Shown: in pieces, positions 8,839 to 18,059 of the stretch | Layout of the letters: the number at the start of each line of letters is the position of its first letter | Position numbering within the stretch: the stretch's first letter is position 1 | Source: an uncultured Planococcus sp. | GTDB lineage: Bacteria; Bacillota; Bacilli; Bacillales_A; Planococcaceae | Direction of reading: 5' to 3' | Assembly: GCA_947502505.1 (NCBI GenBank) | Contig: CANNAE010000004.1 | Span: 186,001-250,000, forward strand | DNA: 64,000 nucleotides | Translations under genes and position numbers: made by a program | Notes under the pieces: model-generated | The model's database searches: none | Told to the model about the DNA's origin: nothing | What the model saw: only the letters and a program-made list of their open reading frames with translations

Positions 8839-9716
8839 GATTCCTCTTCCTCTGTTATCCCGTTATCTTCGCCGTCGACTTCCGGCACGAGGCGGTCTGC
8901 GATGACGACGTGATTGAGCATCGAGAAGTCAGCAGCCGGTTTGACATAGGCCAGTTTCGTTAAGCCGAATTCGTCGATCGTCACTTCCGTGATTTCCCCG
9001 ATGACGATGCCTTTCGGGAAAATGCCGCCGAGCCCGCTCGAGACGACTTGGTCGCCTTCTTCTAGGTCAATGGAAAAGTCGATACGTTTCAATAAAAGTT
9101 CACGGCGTTCAGCATCATAGCCTTCAACCAAACCGAATACATCGTCCTCCCCAAGCACCATCGCGGATACGCGGTAGTTCGGGTTTTGTGTCGTGACCAA
9201 TTCCACTGTCGATGTGGTCGGCGTGACGATGGTCACTTTGCCGATCAAGCCGCCTGCGGTCATGACGGCCATATTTTCCTTGACGCCGTGGTTAGTCCCG
9301 CGGTTCAAGATGATTTTTTCTTCCCATTGATCCGGGTTGCGTGCGATGACGACGGCCTGGATCGGGTTGAATTCACGTAAATCTTCTTCCTTGTCGACCA
9401 ATTCTTTCAGTTCCTCATTTTCGGAACGAAGGTCTGTCACTTCTGCCTGCACGCCCGCAAATTCCTCAAGGCGCGCTTTTAGCAGGCGGTTTTCTTCAAA
9501 TGTGTTGATCAGCGAGTCGATATTGTCAAAGACACCGGTCACGAAATGAGCGGGCCGTGAGAATACCGATTGCCCGGCACCTACTGCTTCCTTGACGATC
9601 TGTTCGGGCAGCGACACTTGGCCGCGGTCCCGGAGTGTCAGGGAAATCAAGGCGACGAGTAGGATGACGCCGATCAACAGCAGGATAAGCCGCTTGTTCG
9701 ATAAAAATTGTGGCAT
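8835..9716 (-). CDS. mreC: Cell shape-determining protein MreC
   Basis: MreC is a membrane-anchored extracytoplasmic scaffold that links MreB filaments to cell-wall synthases. The 293-residue protein has one N-terminal membrane segment (residues about 9-28), a coiled coil (residues about 65-105) and the double beta-barrel MreC core (for example NRGTNHGVKENMAVMTAGGL). The acidic tail is poorly conserved. The ATG at 9716 has AAGGAGG nine bases upstream. It follows mreB by 46 bases and overlaps mreD by four. Confidence 0.94.
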   Translation of the reverse strand: MPQFLSNKRLILLLIGVILLVALISLTLRDRGQVSLPEQIVKEAVGAGQSVFSRPAHFVTGVFDNIDSLINTFEENRLLKARLEEFAGVQAEVTDLRSENEELKELVDKEEDLREFNPIQAVVIARNPDQWEEKIILNRGTNHGVKENMAVMTAGGLIGKVTIVTPTTSTVELVTTQNPNYRVSAMVLGEDDVFGLVEGYDAERRELLLKRIDFSIDLEEGDQVVSSGLGGIFPKGIVIGEITEVTIDEFGLTKLAYVKPAADFSMLNHVVIADRLVPEVDGEDNGITEEEES

Positions 9717-9762
9717 ATGAGGCCATCCTCCTTATTGATTGGCTCGAGTAGAGCAGCAAAAA

Positions 9763-10791
9763 TCAGCGTCTTTCAATCGCATTGCGGTAACGGTCAAAAT
9801 CTTCAAGTGCACGCCCTGTTCCGAGCGCGACACAATCGAGCGGATGGTCTGCGGTGAATACTGGCATGCCGACCGCGTCCGCGATCACCTTGTCGAGGTT
9901 TTTCAAAAGCGCCCCGCCGCCTGTCAAGACGATGCCGCGGTCCATGATATCAGATGCCAGTTCAGGCGGCGTCTTCTCAAGAGTGGCGCCCAATCCTTCG
10001 ACGATGCGGGTGACCGGTTCTTTCAGCGCTTGCTGCATTTCTTCCGCTGTGATCTTCAAGGTTTTCGGGAAACCCGTCACAAGGTCGCGCCCGCGTATAT
10101 CCATTTCCGCTTGCGCTTCCTCATCATTCAAGACAGCCGCAGTGCCGATGCCCATTTTCAGGTTTTCAGCCGTGCGTTCCCCGATGACGACGTTGTAGCG
10201 TTTGCGCACGTATTGCTTGATCGCTTCGTCCATCTCGTCCCCGCCAACGCGGATCGATTCACTCGATACGATGCCGCCGAGCGAGATGATGGCGACTTCC
10301 GCCGTTCCGCCTCCTATATCGACGACCATGCTGCCGACAGGTTCCCATACCGGGAGCCCTGCGCCAATCGCCGCGGCGAATGGCTCTTCGATCGTATAAG
10401 CTTCCGCCGCCCCGACCGCCCGTGCTGCATCGAGTACGGCACGCTGTTCGATGGATGTCACGCCGTAAGGAACACAAATCATCACCTTGCCGCCGCGCCA
10501 TTTGCCAGGCGCTTTGCCGGTCGCTTCCGCGATGCAATGTTTGATCATCGCAAGCGTCGTGTCGTAGTCGGAAATGACGCCGTCCCGCATCGGCCGCAGT
10601 GCGACGATATTGGCAGGCGTTCTGCCCATCATTTCGCGTGCACGTTTCCCAACGGCGACGATTTCATTCGTACGGGTATTTTTGATGACAATCGATGGTT
10701 CTCGGAGCACGATGCCGCGCCCTTTTAAATAGACGAGCGTATTCGCCGTCCCGAGGTCGATGCCGATATCTTTTGAAGCAAATCCAAACAC
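9763..10791 (-). CDS. mreB: Actin-like cell shape protein MreB
   Basis: MreB forms actin-like filaments that direct lateral wall synthesis. The 342-residue product starts with [20 protein letters not shown] (phosphate 1 motif) and has the later nucleotide-binding motifs [19 protein letters not shown] and [19 protein letters not shown] chose the GTG at 10791 because it gives the family N-terminus and has AAAGGA nine bases upstream; longer starts add unrelated residues. It heads the mreBCD-minCD operon behind radC, with its own probable promoter. Confidence 0.96.
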   Translation of the reverse strand: MFGFASKDIGIDLGTANTLVYLKGRGIVLREPSIVIKNTRTNEIVAVGKRAREMMGRTPANIVALRPMRDGVISDYDTTLAMIKHCIAEATGKAPGKWRGGKVMICVPYGVTSIEQRAVLDAARAVGAAEAYTIEEPFAAAIGAGLPVWEPVGSMVVDIGGGTAEVAIISLGGIVSSESIRVGGDEMDEAIKQYVRKRYNVVIGERTAENLKMGIGTAAVLNDEEAQAEMDIRGRDLVTGFPKTLKITAEEMQQALKEPVTRIVEGLGATLEKTPPELASDIMDRGIVLTGGGALLKNLDKVIADAVGMPVFTADHPLDCVALGTGRALEDFDRYRNAIERR

Positions 10792-10818
10792 ATGAATCGA
10801 TCCTTTCTTATGTAAACC

Positions 10819-10884
10819 GGGTGGTACCGGCAACTGCTTTGCGCAATACCACCCATTATAGAACATCCGGAAAAAAATATACAG
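10819..10884 (-). promoter_or_regulatory. Probable mreB promoter with an inverted repeat just downstream
   Basis: On the minus strand TATAAT (10855-10860) follows a weak -35-like TGTATA about 17 bases upstream. Directly after the -10 comes an 8-bp inverted repeat, GGGTGGTA with TACCACCC (10847-10854 and 10819-10826), separated by 20 bases. Its place at the expected start of transcription fits an operator or a 5' RNA hairpin. It lacks a T-run, so it is not a simple terminator. Confidence 0.5.
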
Positions 10885-10886
10885 TG

Positions 10887-11579
10887 CTACATGAACCCCT
10901 TTTCTTTTAATGAAGTGAATTGATGGTCGCCGATGATAATATGGTCGAGCAGTTCGATGCCGATGATCGACCCTGCTTCCATGAGACGCTTCGTGACATC
11001 GATGTCTTCGGGCGACGGGGCGGGATTTCCCGAAGGATGATTATGCGCACAAACAATCGATGCAGCTGAACGTCTGACGGCTTCGCGGAAGATTTCGCGT
11101 GGATGAACGATGGAGGCGTTGAGGCTGCCGACAAAAATGGTCTGCCGGTGCATCACTTGGTTTTTAATGTTGAGGAATAGACAAACGAAATGCTCTTGCT
11201 TGAGGGAAGTCATATCGTCCATTAAATAAGTAGCGGCGTCTTTCGGGGAACGAATTGTAAAACGTTCATCGGTCTGCTTGGAGGCGAGCCTTCTCCCAAG
11301 CTCGATCGCAGCGAGCAGCTGGACGGCTTTTGCTTCGCCGATGCCATTGATCGCGGTCATTTCTTCGATCGCGGCATGTTTTAATTCGTGAAGATGTTCG
11401 AATTGCTTGAGTACGCGGTTTGCAAGATGCAACACCGATTCCTCGCGTGTCCCGGTGCGCAACAGGATTGCGATGAGCTCTTGATTTGATAAGCTCACCG
11501 CTCCTTGTTTGATCAGCCGTTCGCGCGGCCGGTCGGAAATGTGGACGTCTCGTATCATCAGCGCCTGGTCATTTGGCAT
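10887..11579 (-). CDS. radC: RadC family protein (JAMM/MPN+ domain)
   Basis: RadC proteins have an N-terminal helix-hairpin-helix part (residues about 25-95, with [20 protein letters not shown]) and a C-terminal JAMM metalloprotease-like domain. The metal motif is complete: His179, His181, Ser189 and Asp192 in [14 protein letters not shown]. The true biochemical role of the family is unsettled, and the old DNA-repair label is not well supported. The ATG at 11579 is favoured because AAGGGG lies upstream, although the ATG at 11558 is closer to other family starts. It overlaps maf by 11 bases. The order maf-radC-mreB is as in B. subtilis. Confidence 0.92.
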   Translation of the reverse strand: MPNDQALMIRDVHISDRPRERLIKQGAVSLSNQELIAILLRTGTREESVLHLANRVLKQFEHLHELKHAAIEEMTAINGIGEAKAVQLLAAIELGRRLASKQTDERFTIRSPKDAATYLMDDMTSLKQEHFVCLFLNIKNQVMHRQTIFVGSLNASIVHPREIFREAVRRSAASIVCAHNHPSGNPAPSPEDIDVTKRLMEAGSIIGIELLDHIIIGDHQFTSLKEKGFM

Positions 11580-12180
11580 AATCGGGCGCCCCTTCCATTT
11601 TCACAAGACCTGAGCGCGTCAATTGCTGGAGCAGCTCAGCAACCGGCAAGCCGACGACTGCATTGTAATCGCCTTCGATCCCTTCGACAAACAAGCCTGA
11701 GACGGTCTGGATGCCGTATGCCCCGGCTTTATCGTATGGGTCCGCTGTATCGGTGTAGGCGTCGATCCAAGATGTTGGCAACTCATAAAAACGCACGCGG
11801 ACACATTCATGGAATGACCTGTCAATGTCTCCCTGGCGCATGCTGACGGCAGTAATGACTTCGTGCGTTTTGCCAGACAGCTTATGCAAATACTCGGCTG
11901 CTTGCTGTTTGTCTTTCGGCTTCAATAAAATTTCCCCATTTAACACAACCACTGTATCCGAGCCGATGACGAGCGCTTCCGGATGGCTCCTTGCGATATC
12001 TCCCGCTTTTTGCTCCGCACAGGCCCGTACATAGTCGACTGCTGATTGGAAACCGGATGGGTCAGGCTCCGGGATGCCACTTGGCACAATGTCAAACGGG
12101 ATTCCGAGAAGACCGAGCAGCTCTTTCCGGCGAGGGGATTGCGATGCCAGGATGAGCGGGTGTTTTGATATGAACTTCAT
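11569..12180 (-). CDS. maf: Maf family nucleoside triphosphate pyrophosphatase
   Basis: Maf proteins hydrolyse non-standard or modified nucleoside triphosphates (dTTP, UTP and modified pyrimidines) and affect septum formation when overproduced. The 203-residue product begins with the motif ILASQSPRRKELL near residue 10, the nucleotide-binding loop, and has the conserved GSDTVVV and DPYDKAGAYGIQ motifs. The ATG at 12180 has AAGGAGG eight bases upstream; an earlier in-frame start overlaps that site and is unlikely. It is the first gene of the maf-radC group. B. subtilis has spoIIB next to it, missing here. Confidence 0.94.
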   Translation of the reverse strand: MKFISKHPLILASQSPRRKELLGLLGIPFDIVPSGIPEPDPSGFQSAVDYVRACAEQKAGDIARSHPEALVIGSDTVVVLNGEILLKPKDKQQAAEYLHKLSGKTHEVITAVSMRQGDIDRSFHECVRVRFYELPTSWIDAYTDTADPYDKAGAYGIQTVSGLFVEGIEGDYNAVVGLPVAELLQQLTRSGLVKMEGAPDYAK

Positions 12181-12555
12181 GGAAAAACCTCCTTTTTTCA
12201 AGCCATCATACCATTATCAAAAAGCAGGGGCAAAATAGTGAAATACCCGATTTACCCCGAAAAAGACAGTTAAATCTCCGTTTTCAAGATAGCGCTTTCA
12301 CATAAACAAATGGAATTTCGAATTTCTTTTTCCTTACATAATATTATTGTACCCTCTCCTACCCCCGCCCCGAGCATGTTCTGAGTACTTGTCAAAAATT
12401 ATACAAAATTAGCGCAATTGGCACTTCGTTAAATTGCTTTTCTTATGTTTAACAAGGTTTTATAATGGATAGAGTCTTTAATTTTTTGAAAATTACTATT
12501 ACACAATAATTTGATAGTCTTTTTCACATTCATGTTTGAAGGGAGCTTGTCTATT
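12181..12555. other. AT-rich intergenic stretch between maf and the abgT-like gene
   Basis: This 375-bp divergent spacer must hold the promoters of both flanking genes. A TATAAT at 12461-12466 could serve the plus-strand gene, but no -35 at normal spacing is convincing. No repeat, RNA or small gene is recognised here. Confidence 0.4.
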
Positions 12556-14082
12556 TTGAAAAACCAAAAACGAGGATTTTTCCAAAAATCTCTCGACCGT
12601 ATCGAAACGATCGGTAATAAACTGCCGCACCCAGTGACTTTGTTTGCGATTCTCGCCATCGTCGTCCTCGCGGTTTCTGCTTTGCTGGCGAACCTCGGCA
12701 TCTCTGTCGAACACCCAGGCCAAGAAGGCGAAATCGTGGAAGTGAAGAACTTATTGAACGCAGAAGGCATTCAATACATCTTCGCGAGCATGGTCGATAA
12801 CTTTATCGGCTTCGCACCGCTCGGCGTTGTGCTTGTCACGATGCTCGGGATCGGAGTTGCAGAACGCACCGGCCTCATTTCCGCAGCACTGCGTGGATTC
12901 GTCCTATCGATTCCGAAATTCCTGATCACGGGCGGATTGGTATTCGCCGGGATCATGTCGAGTGTTGCATCCGATGCAGGATATGTTGTCTTGCCTCCAC
13001 TTGGCGCAGTGATCTTCATCGCACTCGGCCGCCATCCGCTTGCCGGCCTTGCCGCAGCGTTTGCCGGTGTTTCTGCCGGCTTCTCCGCCAACTTATTGCT
13101 ATCGGCAACAGATGCAATGCTTGGGGAATTGACGATCGCAGCCGCGTCAATCATTGACCCGGGGTACGCTGAAGGCATGAACATCGCGATGAACTATTAC
13201 TTCATTATCGTGTCGGTCTTCTTATTGACCATCGTCGGCGCAGTCGTAACGGAAAAAGTCGTTGAACCTCGCCTTGGCGAATACAAAGGCGAGTTCCGCG
13301 AAGAAATGACCAGCCTGACAACACTTGAGAAAAAAGGCTTGCTATGGGCTGGTCTGACAACTCTTGTGGGCGTCATCTTGACAGCGCTACTGATTGTCCC
13401 TGAAAACGGCGTCTTGCGCGGTGAAGGTGGCGCAATCGTCCAATCACCGTTCATGAGCTCGCTCGTTCCGATTATTACCATTTTGTTCTTCCTGCCTGGC
13501 CTTGCATACGGCATCGCCACGAAGAGCATCAAGAGCGACAAAGACGTCGCCGCACAAATGTCCGATACGATGGCTTCAATGGGCGTCTTTATCGTCTTGG
13601 CGTTTACCGCTGGACAATTCGTCGCTTACTTCGCTGAGTCGAATATGGGCATGGTGCTCGGCGTTTACGGTGCTGAAGCACTTGAATCGATGAGCCTGAC
13701 TGGCATTCCGTTGATCATCGGCTTCGTTATTGTTGTCGGGATTATCAATTTGTTCATCGGTTCGGCGTCTGCGAAATGGGCAATGCTTGCACCGGTCTTC
13801 GTGCCGATCATGATGCAACTTGGCTATTCGCCGGAACTGACGCAAATGGCTTACCGCATCGCCGATTCATCGACGAACATCATCACGCCGCTCATGACGT
13901 ATTTCGCGATCATCATCGCATTCGCACAGAAATACGACAAGAAAATGGGCATCGGTACATTGATCTCGGTCATGTTCCCTTACTCGATTTTCTTCATGAT
14001 TTTCTGGACCTTGATGCTCATCGTCTGGATGTTATTCGGCCTTGATCTCGGGCCGGCTTCACCAATCCGCTATAACGGATAA
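12556..14082 (+). CDS. AbgT family transporter
   Basis: This is a membrane protein of about 508 residues with 11 or more hydrophobic segments and the AbgT family pattern, including the near-N-terminal LDRIETIGNKLPHPVTLFAI and the GSASAKWAMLAPVFVPIM helix near residue 415. Characterised members import p-aminobenzoyl-glutamate, a folate breakdown product, or export sulfonamides. Substrate cannot be read from the sequence. I prefer the TTG at 12556, which begins LKNQKRGFFQ and lies ten bases after GAAGGGAG; an upstream ATG at 12511 would add 15 residues. It interrupts the maf-comC order known from B. subtilis. Confidence 0.88.
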   Translation: MKNQKRGFFQKSLDRIETIGNKLPHPVTLFAILAIVVLAVSALLANLGISVEHPGQEGEIVEVKNLLNAEGIQYIFASMVDNFIGFAPLGVVLVTMLGIGVAERTGLISAALRGFVLSIPKFLITGGLVFAGIMSSVASDAGYVVLPPLGAVIFIALGRHPLAGLAAAFAGVSAGFSANLLLSATDAMLGELTIAAASIIDPGYAEGMNIAMNYYFIIVSVFLLTIVGAVVTEKVVEPRLGEYKGEFREEMTSLTTLEKKGLLWAGLTTLVGVILTALLIVPENGVLRGEGGAIVQSPFMSSLVPIITILFFLPGLAYGIATKSIKSDKDVAAQMSDTMASMGVFIVLAFTAGQFVAYFAESNMGMVLGVYGAEALESMSLTGIPLIIGFVIVVGIINLFIGSASAKWAMLAPVFVPIMMQLGYSPELTQMAYRIADSSTNIITPLMTYFAIIIAFAQKYDKKMGIGTLISVMFPYSIFFMIFWTLMLIVWMLFGLDLGPASPIRYNG

Positions 14083-14086
14083 TAAG

Positions 14087-14127
14087 AAAAAGCGACAGAA
14101 CCGGAATCCGGTTTTGTCGCTTTTTTT
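14087..14127 (+). terminator. Terminator after the abgT-like gene
   Basis: A 14-bp stem (14091-14104 with 14108-14121, one G-T pair) has an AAT loop and is followed by seven T residues. Confidence 0.9.
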
Positions 14128-14200
14128 GTGTGTTAAAAGATTGTGTATTAAATCGATTTTATTTATACTAACCGCTAAGTTTACATAATAAATTTATAAT

Positions 14201-14959
14201 CTACATAAACAAATTAACATACCAACCGATGAACTGTTCTCCCCATAAATAGACGAGTACAGACGATAAAGCGATTGACGGGCCGAATGGAATCGGCGTC
14301 TTCCGCCCTTGCTTGCGCACCCTAAGCAAGATGATGCCTGCGACAGCCCCAATAAATGACGCAAAGAATAAAGTCAGCAAGCTTCCAGCTGTCCCTAAGA
14401 CGAGCCCGATGACGAAGAATAGTTTGATATCGCCCCCGCCCATGCCGCCTTTTGACACTACGGCAATCAATAACAGAACGCCAAATCCGACCGCTGCACC
14501 AACGAGCGAATCCCACCACGGATCGAGAGGCACGATCAATCGCAAGACAAGCAGCACCGCCCCAAACGGCAATAGCACTTTATCCGGTATGAGCATATAG
14601 GCGATGTCGGACACCGTAATAATGACGAGCATTGACACAAACAATAAACCGACAATGAGCTCTGGCGTAAAGCCGAATTTCAAGAACACGGCGGTGAACA
14701 ATACAGCGGTGATCCCTTCCATAAGCGGGTACACCCAGTGGATGCGCGAACCGCATTTGCGGCATTTGCCGCGCAAGAACAAATAGGAAAACACCGGCAC
14801 CAGATCAAGTGCCGTCAAGCGCCGGTCGCAAGTGGTGCAATGCGACGGCGGGTAGGCGATCGATTCGTTTTTCGGCACGCGCAATCCGACGACATTATAG
14901 AACGAACCGAACACTAGGCCGAAAATGGAAGCAAAAACGGAATATACAGCAATCATCAT
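14201..14959 (-). CDS. comC: Prepilin peptidase (ComC/PilD type)
   Basis: This is a membrane aspartic protease that cuts type IV prepilins after the glycine of their leader and methylates the new N-terminus. The 252-residue protein has the cytoplasmic zinc-type cysteine pairs (CTTC near residue 41 and CRKC near 66), the first catalytic aspartate region (SDIAYMLIPD) and the second, GMGGGDIKLF. Several membrane segments follow the family pattern. Two adjacent ATG codons sit behind AGAGGG; the second has the better spacing. It is the last gene of the pilus locus and probably also serves competence pilins encoded elsewhere. Confidence 0.93.
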   Translation of the reverse strand: MMIAVYSVFASIFGLVFGSFYNVVGLRVPKNESIAYPPSHCTTCDRRLTALDLVPVFSYLFLRGKCRKCGSRIHWVYPLMEGITAVLFTAVFLKFGFTPELIVGLLFVSMLVIITVSDIAYMLIPDKVLLPFGAVLLVLRLIVPLDPWWDSLVGAAVGFGVLLLIAVVSKGGMGGGDIKLFFVIGLVLGTAGSLLTLFFASFIGAVAGIILLRVRKQGRKTPIPFGPSIALSSVLVYLWGEQFIGWYVNLFM

Positions 14960-15030
14960 GTCCCTCTTTTACTAATTGGATTTTGGCACATCATGTAGAA
15001 AAGAAGAAAAGGAAATCGCGATGATTTCCT

Positions 15031-15780
15031 TTACTCCTCCCCTGATGCACTTTCTTCAATGGTGACGTCAACATCGATATCGGAGCCTGTTTCTTCCTCA
15101 TCGTCATCGGCGTATTCTGTGCCATCGTTTGCCGGTAGCGGATCTTTTTTATCCGCTGGCGCCGGCGCGTCAATTTTCGGCACGGTGTCTTCCAATGCGA
15201 TAAGGTCCGGCCGGTAATACGCCGCAAACGATAGCGTCACTTGCAGGGGGTCGGTTTCTTCAATGACTTCCCGCACTTCCGGATTGGCGCCGAAATTGAT
15301 CGACTCGATAACAAGAATGCGTTCCATGTCCTCAATTTCAGAAATAAAATCCGTGATCTCTCTATAATTTTCTGCTGAAAATGCGACAGTCGTCTCTACT
15401 TCTTTCAAGTTTTCCAATCCTTCGACCGGAATCGGCAGTTCGACATCCGCTTCTGCGAGCTGGATCGCTTCGATCTGTGTGCCGGAAATGAGCTCTGCTT
15501 CTTCAATCTGAAGCACCATCAATTCCGACAGAGGATCGATGGAGACTTTTTTCTGCAGTTCGAGCGTGCTGACGGTATCGCTTTCCGGCAATTCCTTTAT
15601 TTGTGTCTGCAGCGCCATCAATACGTCACGCTCAGAGCGCAGCGATTGCTGGGCTTGTTCACGAGCATCTTTTGCTGGTGCATACATTAAGAAGTAGGAA
15701 TAAAAACTGAGTGCAAGCAAGAACAAAATAGCGAGTGCGATGAGCGCTTTTTCTTTTTGGCTTTTAGTCATGCTGCTCAT
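15031..15780 (-). CDS. pilO: PilO-like inner membrane protein of the type IV pilus
   Basis: PilO forms the alignment subcomplex with PilN and PilM. The 249-residue protein has one N-terminal membrane helix (residues about 12-33), a coiled coil (residues about 36-65) and a ferredoxin-like fold with the stretch VETTVAFSAENYREITDFIS. The last 50 residues are very acidic and end with a DVDV-type run similar to the tail of PilN. The ATG overlaps the pilN stop (ATGA). The protein is assigned by architecture and position; sequence identity to proteobacterial PilO is low. Confidence 0.8.
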   Translation of the reverse strand: MSSMTKSQKEKALIALAILFLLALSFYSYFLMYAPAKDAREQAQQSLRSERDVLMALQTQIKELPESDTVSTLELQKKVSIDPLSELMVLQIEEAELISGTQIEAIQLAEADVELPIPVEGLENLKEVETTVAFSAENYREITDFISEIEDMERILVIESINFGANPEVREVIEETDPLQVTLSFAAYYRPDLIALEDTVPKIDAPAPADKKDPLPANDGTEYADDDEEETGSDIDVDVTIEESASGEE

Positions 15781-16496
15781 GCGGCTTCATCTCCCGGTAC
15801 TGTTTCGTCTGTCTCGACGTCTACATCAACTTCAACATCCGTTTCCGTCTCTGTTGTATCCGCCGGTTGTTCTGCCGGCACTTCCGTTGCGCTCGCTTCT
15901 TCAGGCACTTCGCCCTCTTCGACCGGAATGCGCTCGTCTTGGAACAATAAAGTATAAGTCGCCAAATAACGCGGTTCGCTAGGGTCGATAATAACATCCT
16001 CTTCTGCAGCTTCGTCGATAATTTCTGTCTCAACATTATCGAGTGTAGCTGATGCCAGCAATTCAGACGATTTCAGCTGCGCTAAATAATATGCCGCTTC
16101 ACGTGATGAATCGAACTGGACGACAAGCTGTGCCTGATCCAAACCGATATAGGAGAAAGTCTGGAAAAAGCCGCGTGCCGGAAGCAGCGACACCAATTCT
16201 TCAAGCAGTGGAATCGTATCGAATTGATAGCTTTCTGCCCATTCGACAGTTGCCTGCAATTGCTGCTCTTCGTTCATGCCTTGGCGCGCTTCAAGTTCAT
16301 TGCGGATTTGCGCCTGTTCGGCCAGGACGCCTTGAGCTTGAAGCTGCAAAGCCTGCTGTTCGTCTGCTTCGGCGCTGGCCATCATGGCAAACACAGCCCA
16401 GATGAGGATCGCCAATAATAAAATCGCGACCGCCGCGATTAAAACAGCTGGCCGGTCGCGCTCTTTTTGTGGAAGTAAATTAATATCGACTAACAT
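15777..16496 (-). CDS. pilN: PilN-like protein of the type IV pilus
   Basis: PilN has a short cytoplasmic N-terminus that docks into PilM, here MLVDINLLPQKERDR, the typical INLLP motif. One membrane helix follows (residues about 17-40), then a coiled coil and a periplasmic-type fold. The 239-residue protein ends with an acidic, threonine-rich tail of about 45 residues. It starts two bases after the pilM stop and overlaps pilO. In Gram-positives the domain would lie between membrane and wall. Confidence 0.85.
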   Translation of the reverse strand: MLVDINLLPQKERDRPAVLIAAVAILLLAILIWAVFAMMASAEADEQQALQLQAQGVLAEQAQIRNELEARQGMNEEQQLQATVEWAESYQFDTIPLLEELVSLLPARGFFQTFSYIGLDQAQLVVQFDSSREAAYYLAQLKSSELLASATLDNVETEIIDEAAEEDVIIDPSEPRYLATYTLLFQDERIPVEEGEVPEEASATEVPAEQPADTTETETDVEVDVDVETDETVPGDEAA

Positions 16497-16498
16497 GC

Positions 16499-17434
16499 CT
16501 ACACCTCTTTCAACGCCAGGCCAATTGCCCGGTTAAAGCGCGGCGGCACGATTTGGCCATCCGCTTCAATGCCACCCTTAACGAGCGGCTCAACATCTAT
16601 CAGGAAACGGTTGGACAAACGCGCACAAAACCTATGCCAATCACCGAACTCGCCGTTGCAGATAACTTTCGTGATACCTTGTTCGCCTTCGTTCATATTA
16701 TAACGATAGAAATTGCCGAGCTTTTCGGCTTCTTCCTCTACCGCTGCAAGCAGCTGCGCCGGATCTTCCGGGTCTGCAACAAGCACAGCAAGGTCGACCG
16801 GACGCATGAACATCGGGAAATGTTCGTGGAAAATCGACACCGTCATTTTCTTGCCTTGCATATCGATGAGCATGATGTGTTCGTCTTCCGGAAAATCATG
16901 TTCGAGATACGCCAAGCGGTACAGCGCGAGCGGTGTAATATCCGCAACGAGCGGCTTCAGTTTAACGCCGTCAAACACATCTTCGTAATCTTTGATGACC
17001 GATTCTTTCGACGCGATGATAATCGCTTCCGGTTCATCGGAATCCAAATGATACGGCACCACATCGAACACCGGGTCTTCGAATGGCAAGTACAAAGTGG
17101 AACCAATCTCGATAAAGAAATGCCCTTTTAATTCGTCGGCTTCGACGTCTTCGGGGTAAGGGACTTTGCGGATAATAACAAATTCGTCAGGGGCGAGGAA
17201 ACGGACTGACTTTTTGGAGAGACCCCACTGATCGACCGCCTTACCGAGTTCCACAGCAAGCGCTCCTGCGTCTGCGATTTTGCCGCTGTCCATGATGCCT
17301 TCGGGAAGCATTAATTCTTCCGCCTGGATCAAGGACACCGGCTCCGCAGACTTCAGCTCAACATAGCGGATTGCATCTTCTTCTATTGTAATCGTCGCTA
17401 CGCGCGCTTTTTTCTGGAAAAACGGTAAGGCCAT
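16499..17434 (-). CDS. pilM: PilM-like actin-fold protein of the type IV pilus
   Basis: PilM is a cytoplasmic actin-like ATP-binding protein that binds the PilN tail and joins it to the motor. The 311-residue protein has an opening strand pattern (VATITIEEDAIRYVELK), a central KKSVRFLAPDEFVIIRKVPYP segment and HIMLIDMQGKKMTVSIFHE as the phosphate-2-like region, all in line with PilM. The glycine-rich ATP loops are weaker than in proteobacterial forms. The ATG at 17434 has GGAG eight bases upstream. It lies 37 bases after the pilin gene. Confidence 0.85.
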   Translation of the reverse strand: MALPFFQKKARVATITIEEDAIRYVELKSAEPVSLIQAEELMLPEGIMDSGKIADAGALAVELGKAVDQWGLSKKSVRFLAPDEFVIIRKVPYPEDVEADELKGHFFIEIGSTLYLPFEDPVFDVVPYHLDSDEPEAIIIASKESVIKDYEDVFDGVKLKPLVADITPLALYRLAYLEHDFPEDEHIMLIDMQGKKMTVSIFHEHFPMFMRPVDLAVLVADPEDPAQLLAAVEEEAEKLGNFYRYNMNEGEQGITKVICNGEFGDWHRFCARLSNRFLIDVEPLVKGGIEADGQIVPPRFNRAIGLALKEV

Positions 17435-17471
17435 TTGATCAGCTCCAAAATTAAATAGATTTTATTTTTTA

Positions 17472-17924
17472 TTAAGGTGTCAAACCAGTTCCCTCAAAGT
17501 CCTCATTTGCATATGCGCTTAATTGAGCGTTTGTCATAGCAGTTGTAATTGAATAGTCAACGGTACCATCGCCATCTCGGTCAGCCTCCCCTAAAATAGC
17601 AAGGTTATTATCTGCGTCTCTACTAATAGTAACTGTTGTTAATGAACCATTATCCTCCAAATATGGTGCTAAATCATTTAAATGTCCACCTGCCGTCGCG
17701 TTTGCTGGCGGCAAACCGCCTTCTTCAGTTACGTATAAATTTGCAGCTGATAATGCATTTTGGAAATCGGCTTTTACAGCACCATTTCGGCTATTCTCAA
17801 TAATGTTCCCAATCGCCGGAATAGCAATTGCCGCAATGATCGCAATAATAACAATAACTGCCAAAAGCTCGATTAGCGTCATGCCTTTCTGATCTTTTAA
17901 TTTTTTCTGTAAGAATTTCTTCAT
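17472..17924 (-). CDS. Major type IV pilin with an EF-hand-like calcium loop
   Basis: This prepilin of 150 residues has a lysine-rich leader ending at Gly14, then MTLIELLAVIVIIAIIAAIA with the conserved Glu at mature position 5. The rest is a small globular domain. Residues 115-126 read DRDGDGTVDYSI, an EF-hand-like loop with acidic residues at positions 1, 3, 5 and 9 and glycine at 6, but isoleucine at position 12 instead of glutamate. The start follows AGGGGGAA. The gene has its own promoter behind pilC, fitting high output of the main subunit. It is similar in form to ComGC but is longer. Confidence 0.9.
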   Translation of the reverse strand: MKKFLQKKLKDQKGMTLIELLAVIVIIAIIAAIAIPAIGNIIENSRNGAVKADFQNALSAANLYVTEEGGLPPANATAGGHLNDLAPYLEDNGSLTTVTISRDADNNLAILGEADRDGDGTVDYSITTAMTNAQLSAYANEDFEGTGLTP

Positions 17925-17978
17925 TCTCTTTTCCCCCTTATTGTTTTGTTAAGTAAGTACCACTTTCAGTACAGCTTA

Positions 17979-18006
17979 ATTATATCAATGGTCGCAGATT
18001 AAACAA
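17979..18006 (-). promoter_or_regulatory. Internal promoter for the major pilin gene
   Basis: On the minus strand TTGTTT (18001-18006) and TATAAT (17979-17984) are 16 bases apart in the 135-bp gap between pilC and the pilin gene. This would allow the pilin and pilMNO to be expressed separately from pilBTC. Confidence 0.65.
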
Positions 18007-18059
18007 TATCTTTTTAGCATTTTTTTAGAAATTTTTTCTTGTTATTTTTGCTAAATTAC

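Noticed and set aside
9739..10728. Long plus-strand open frame of 329 codons
   Set aside because: It lies opposite mreB over its whole length, has no family features and no ribosome site, and is a by-product of the GC-rich codon use of mreB.
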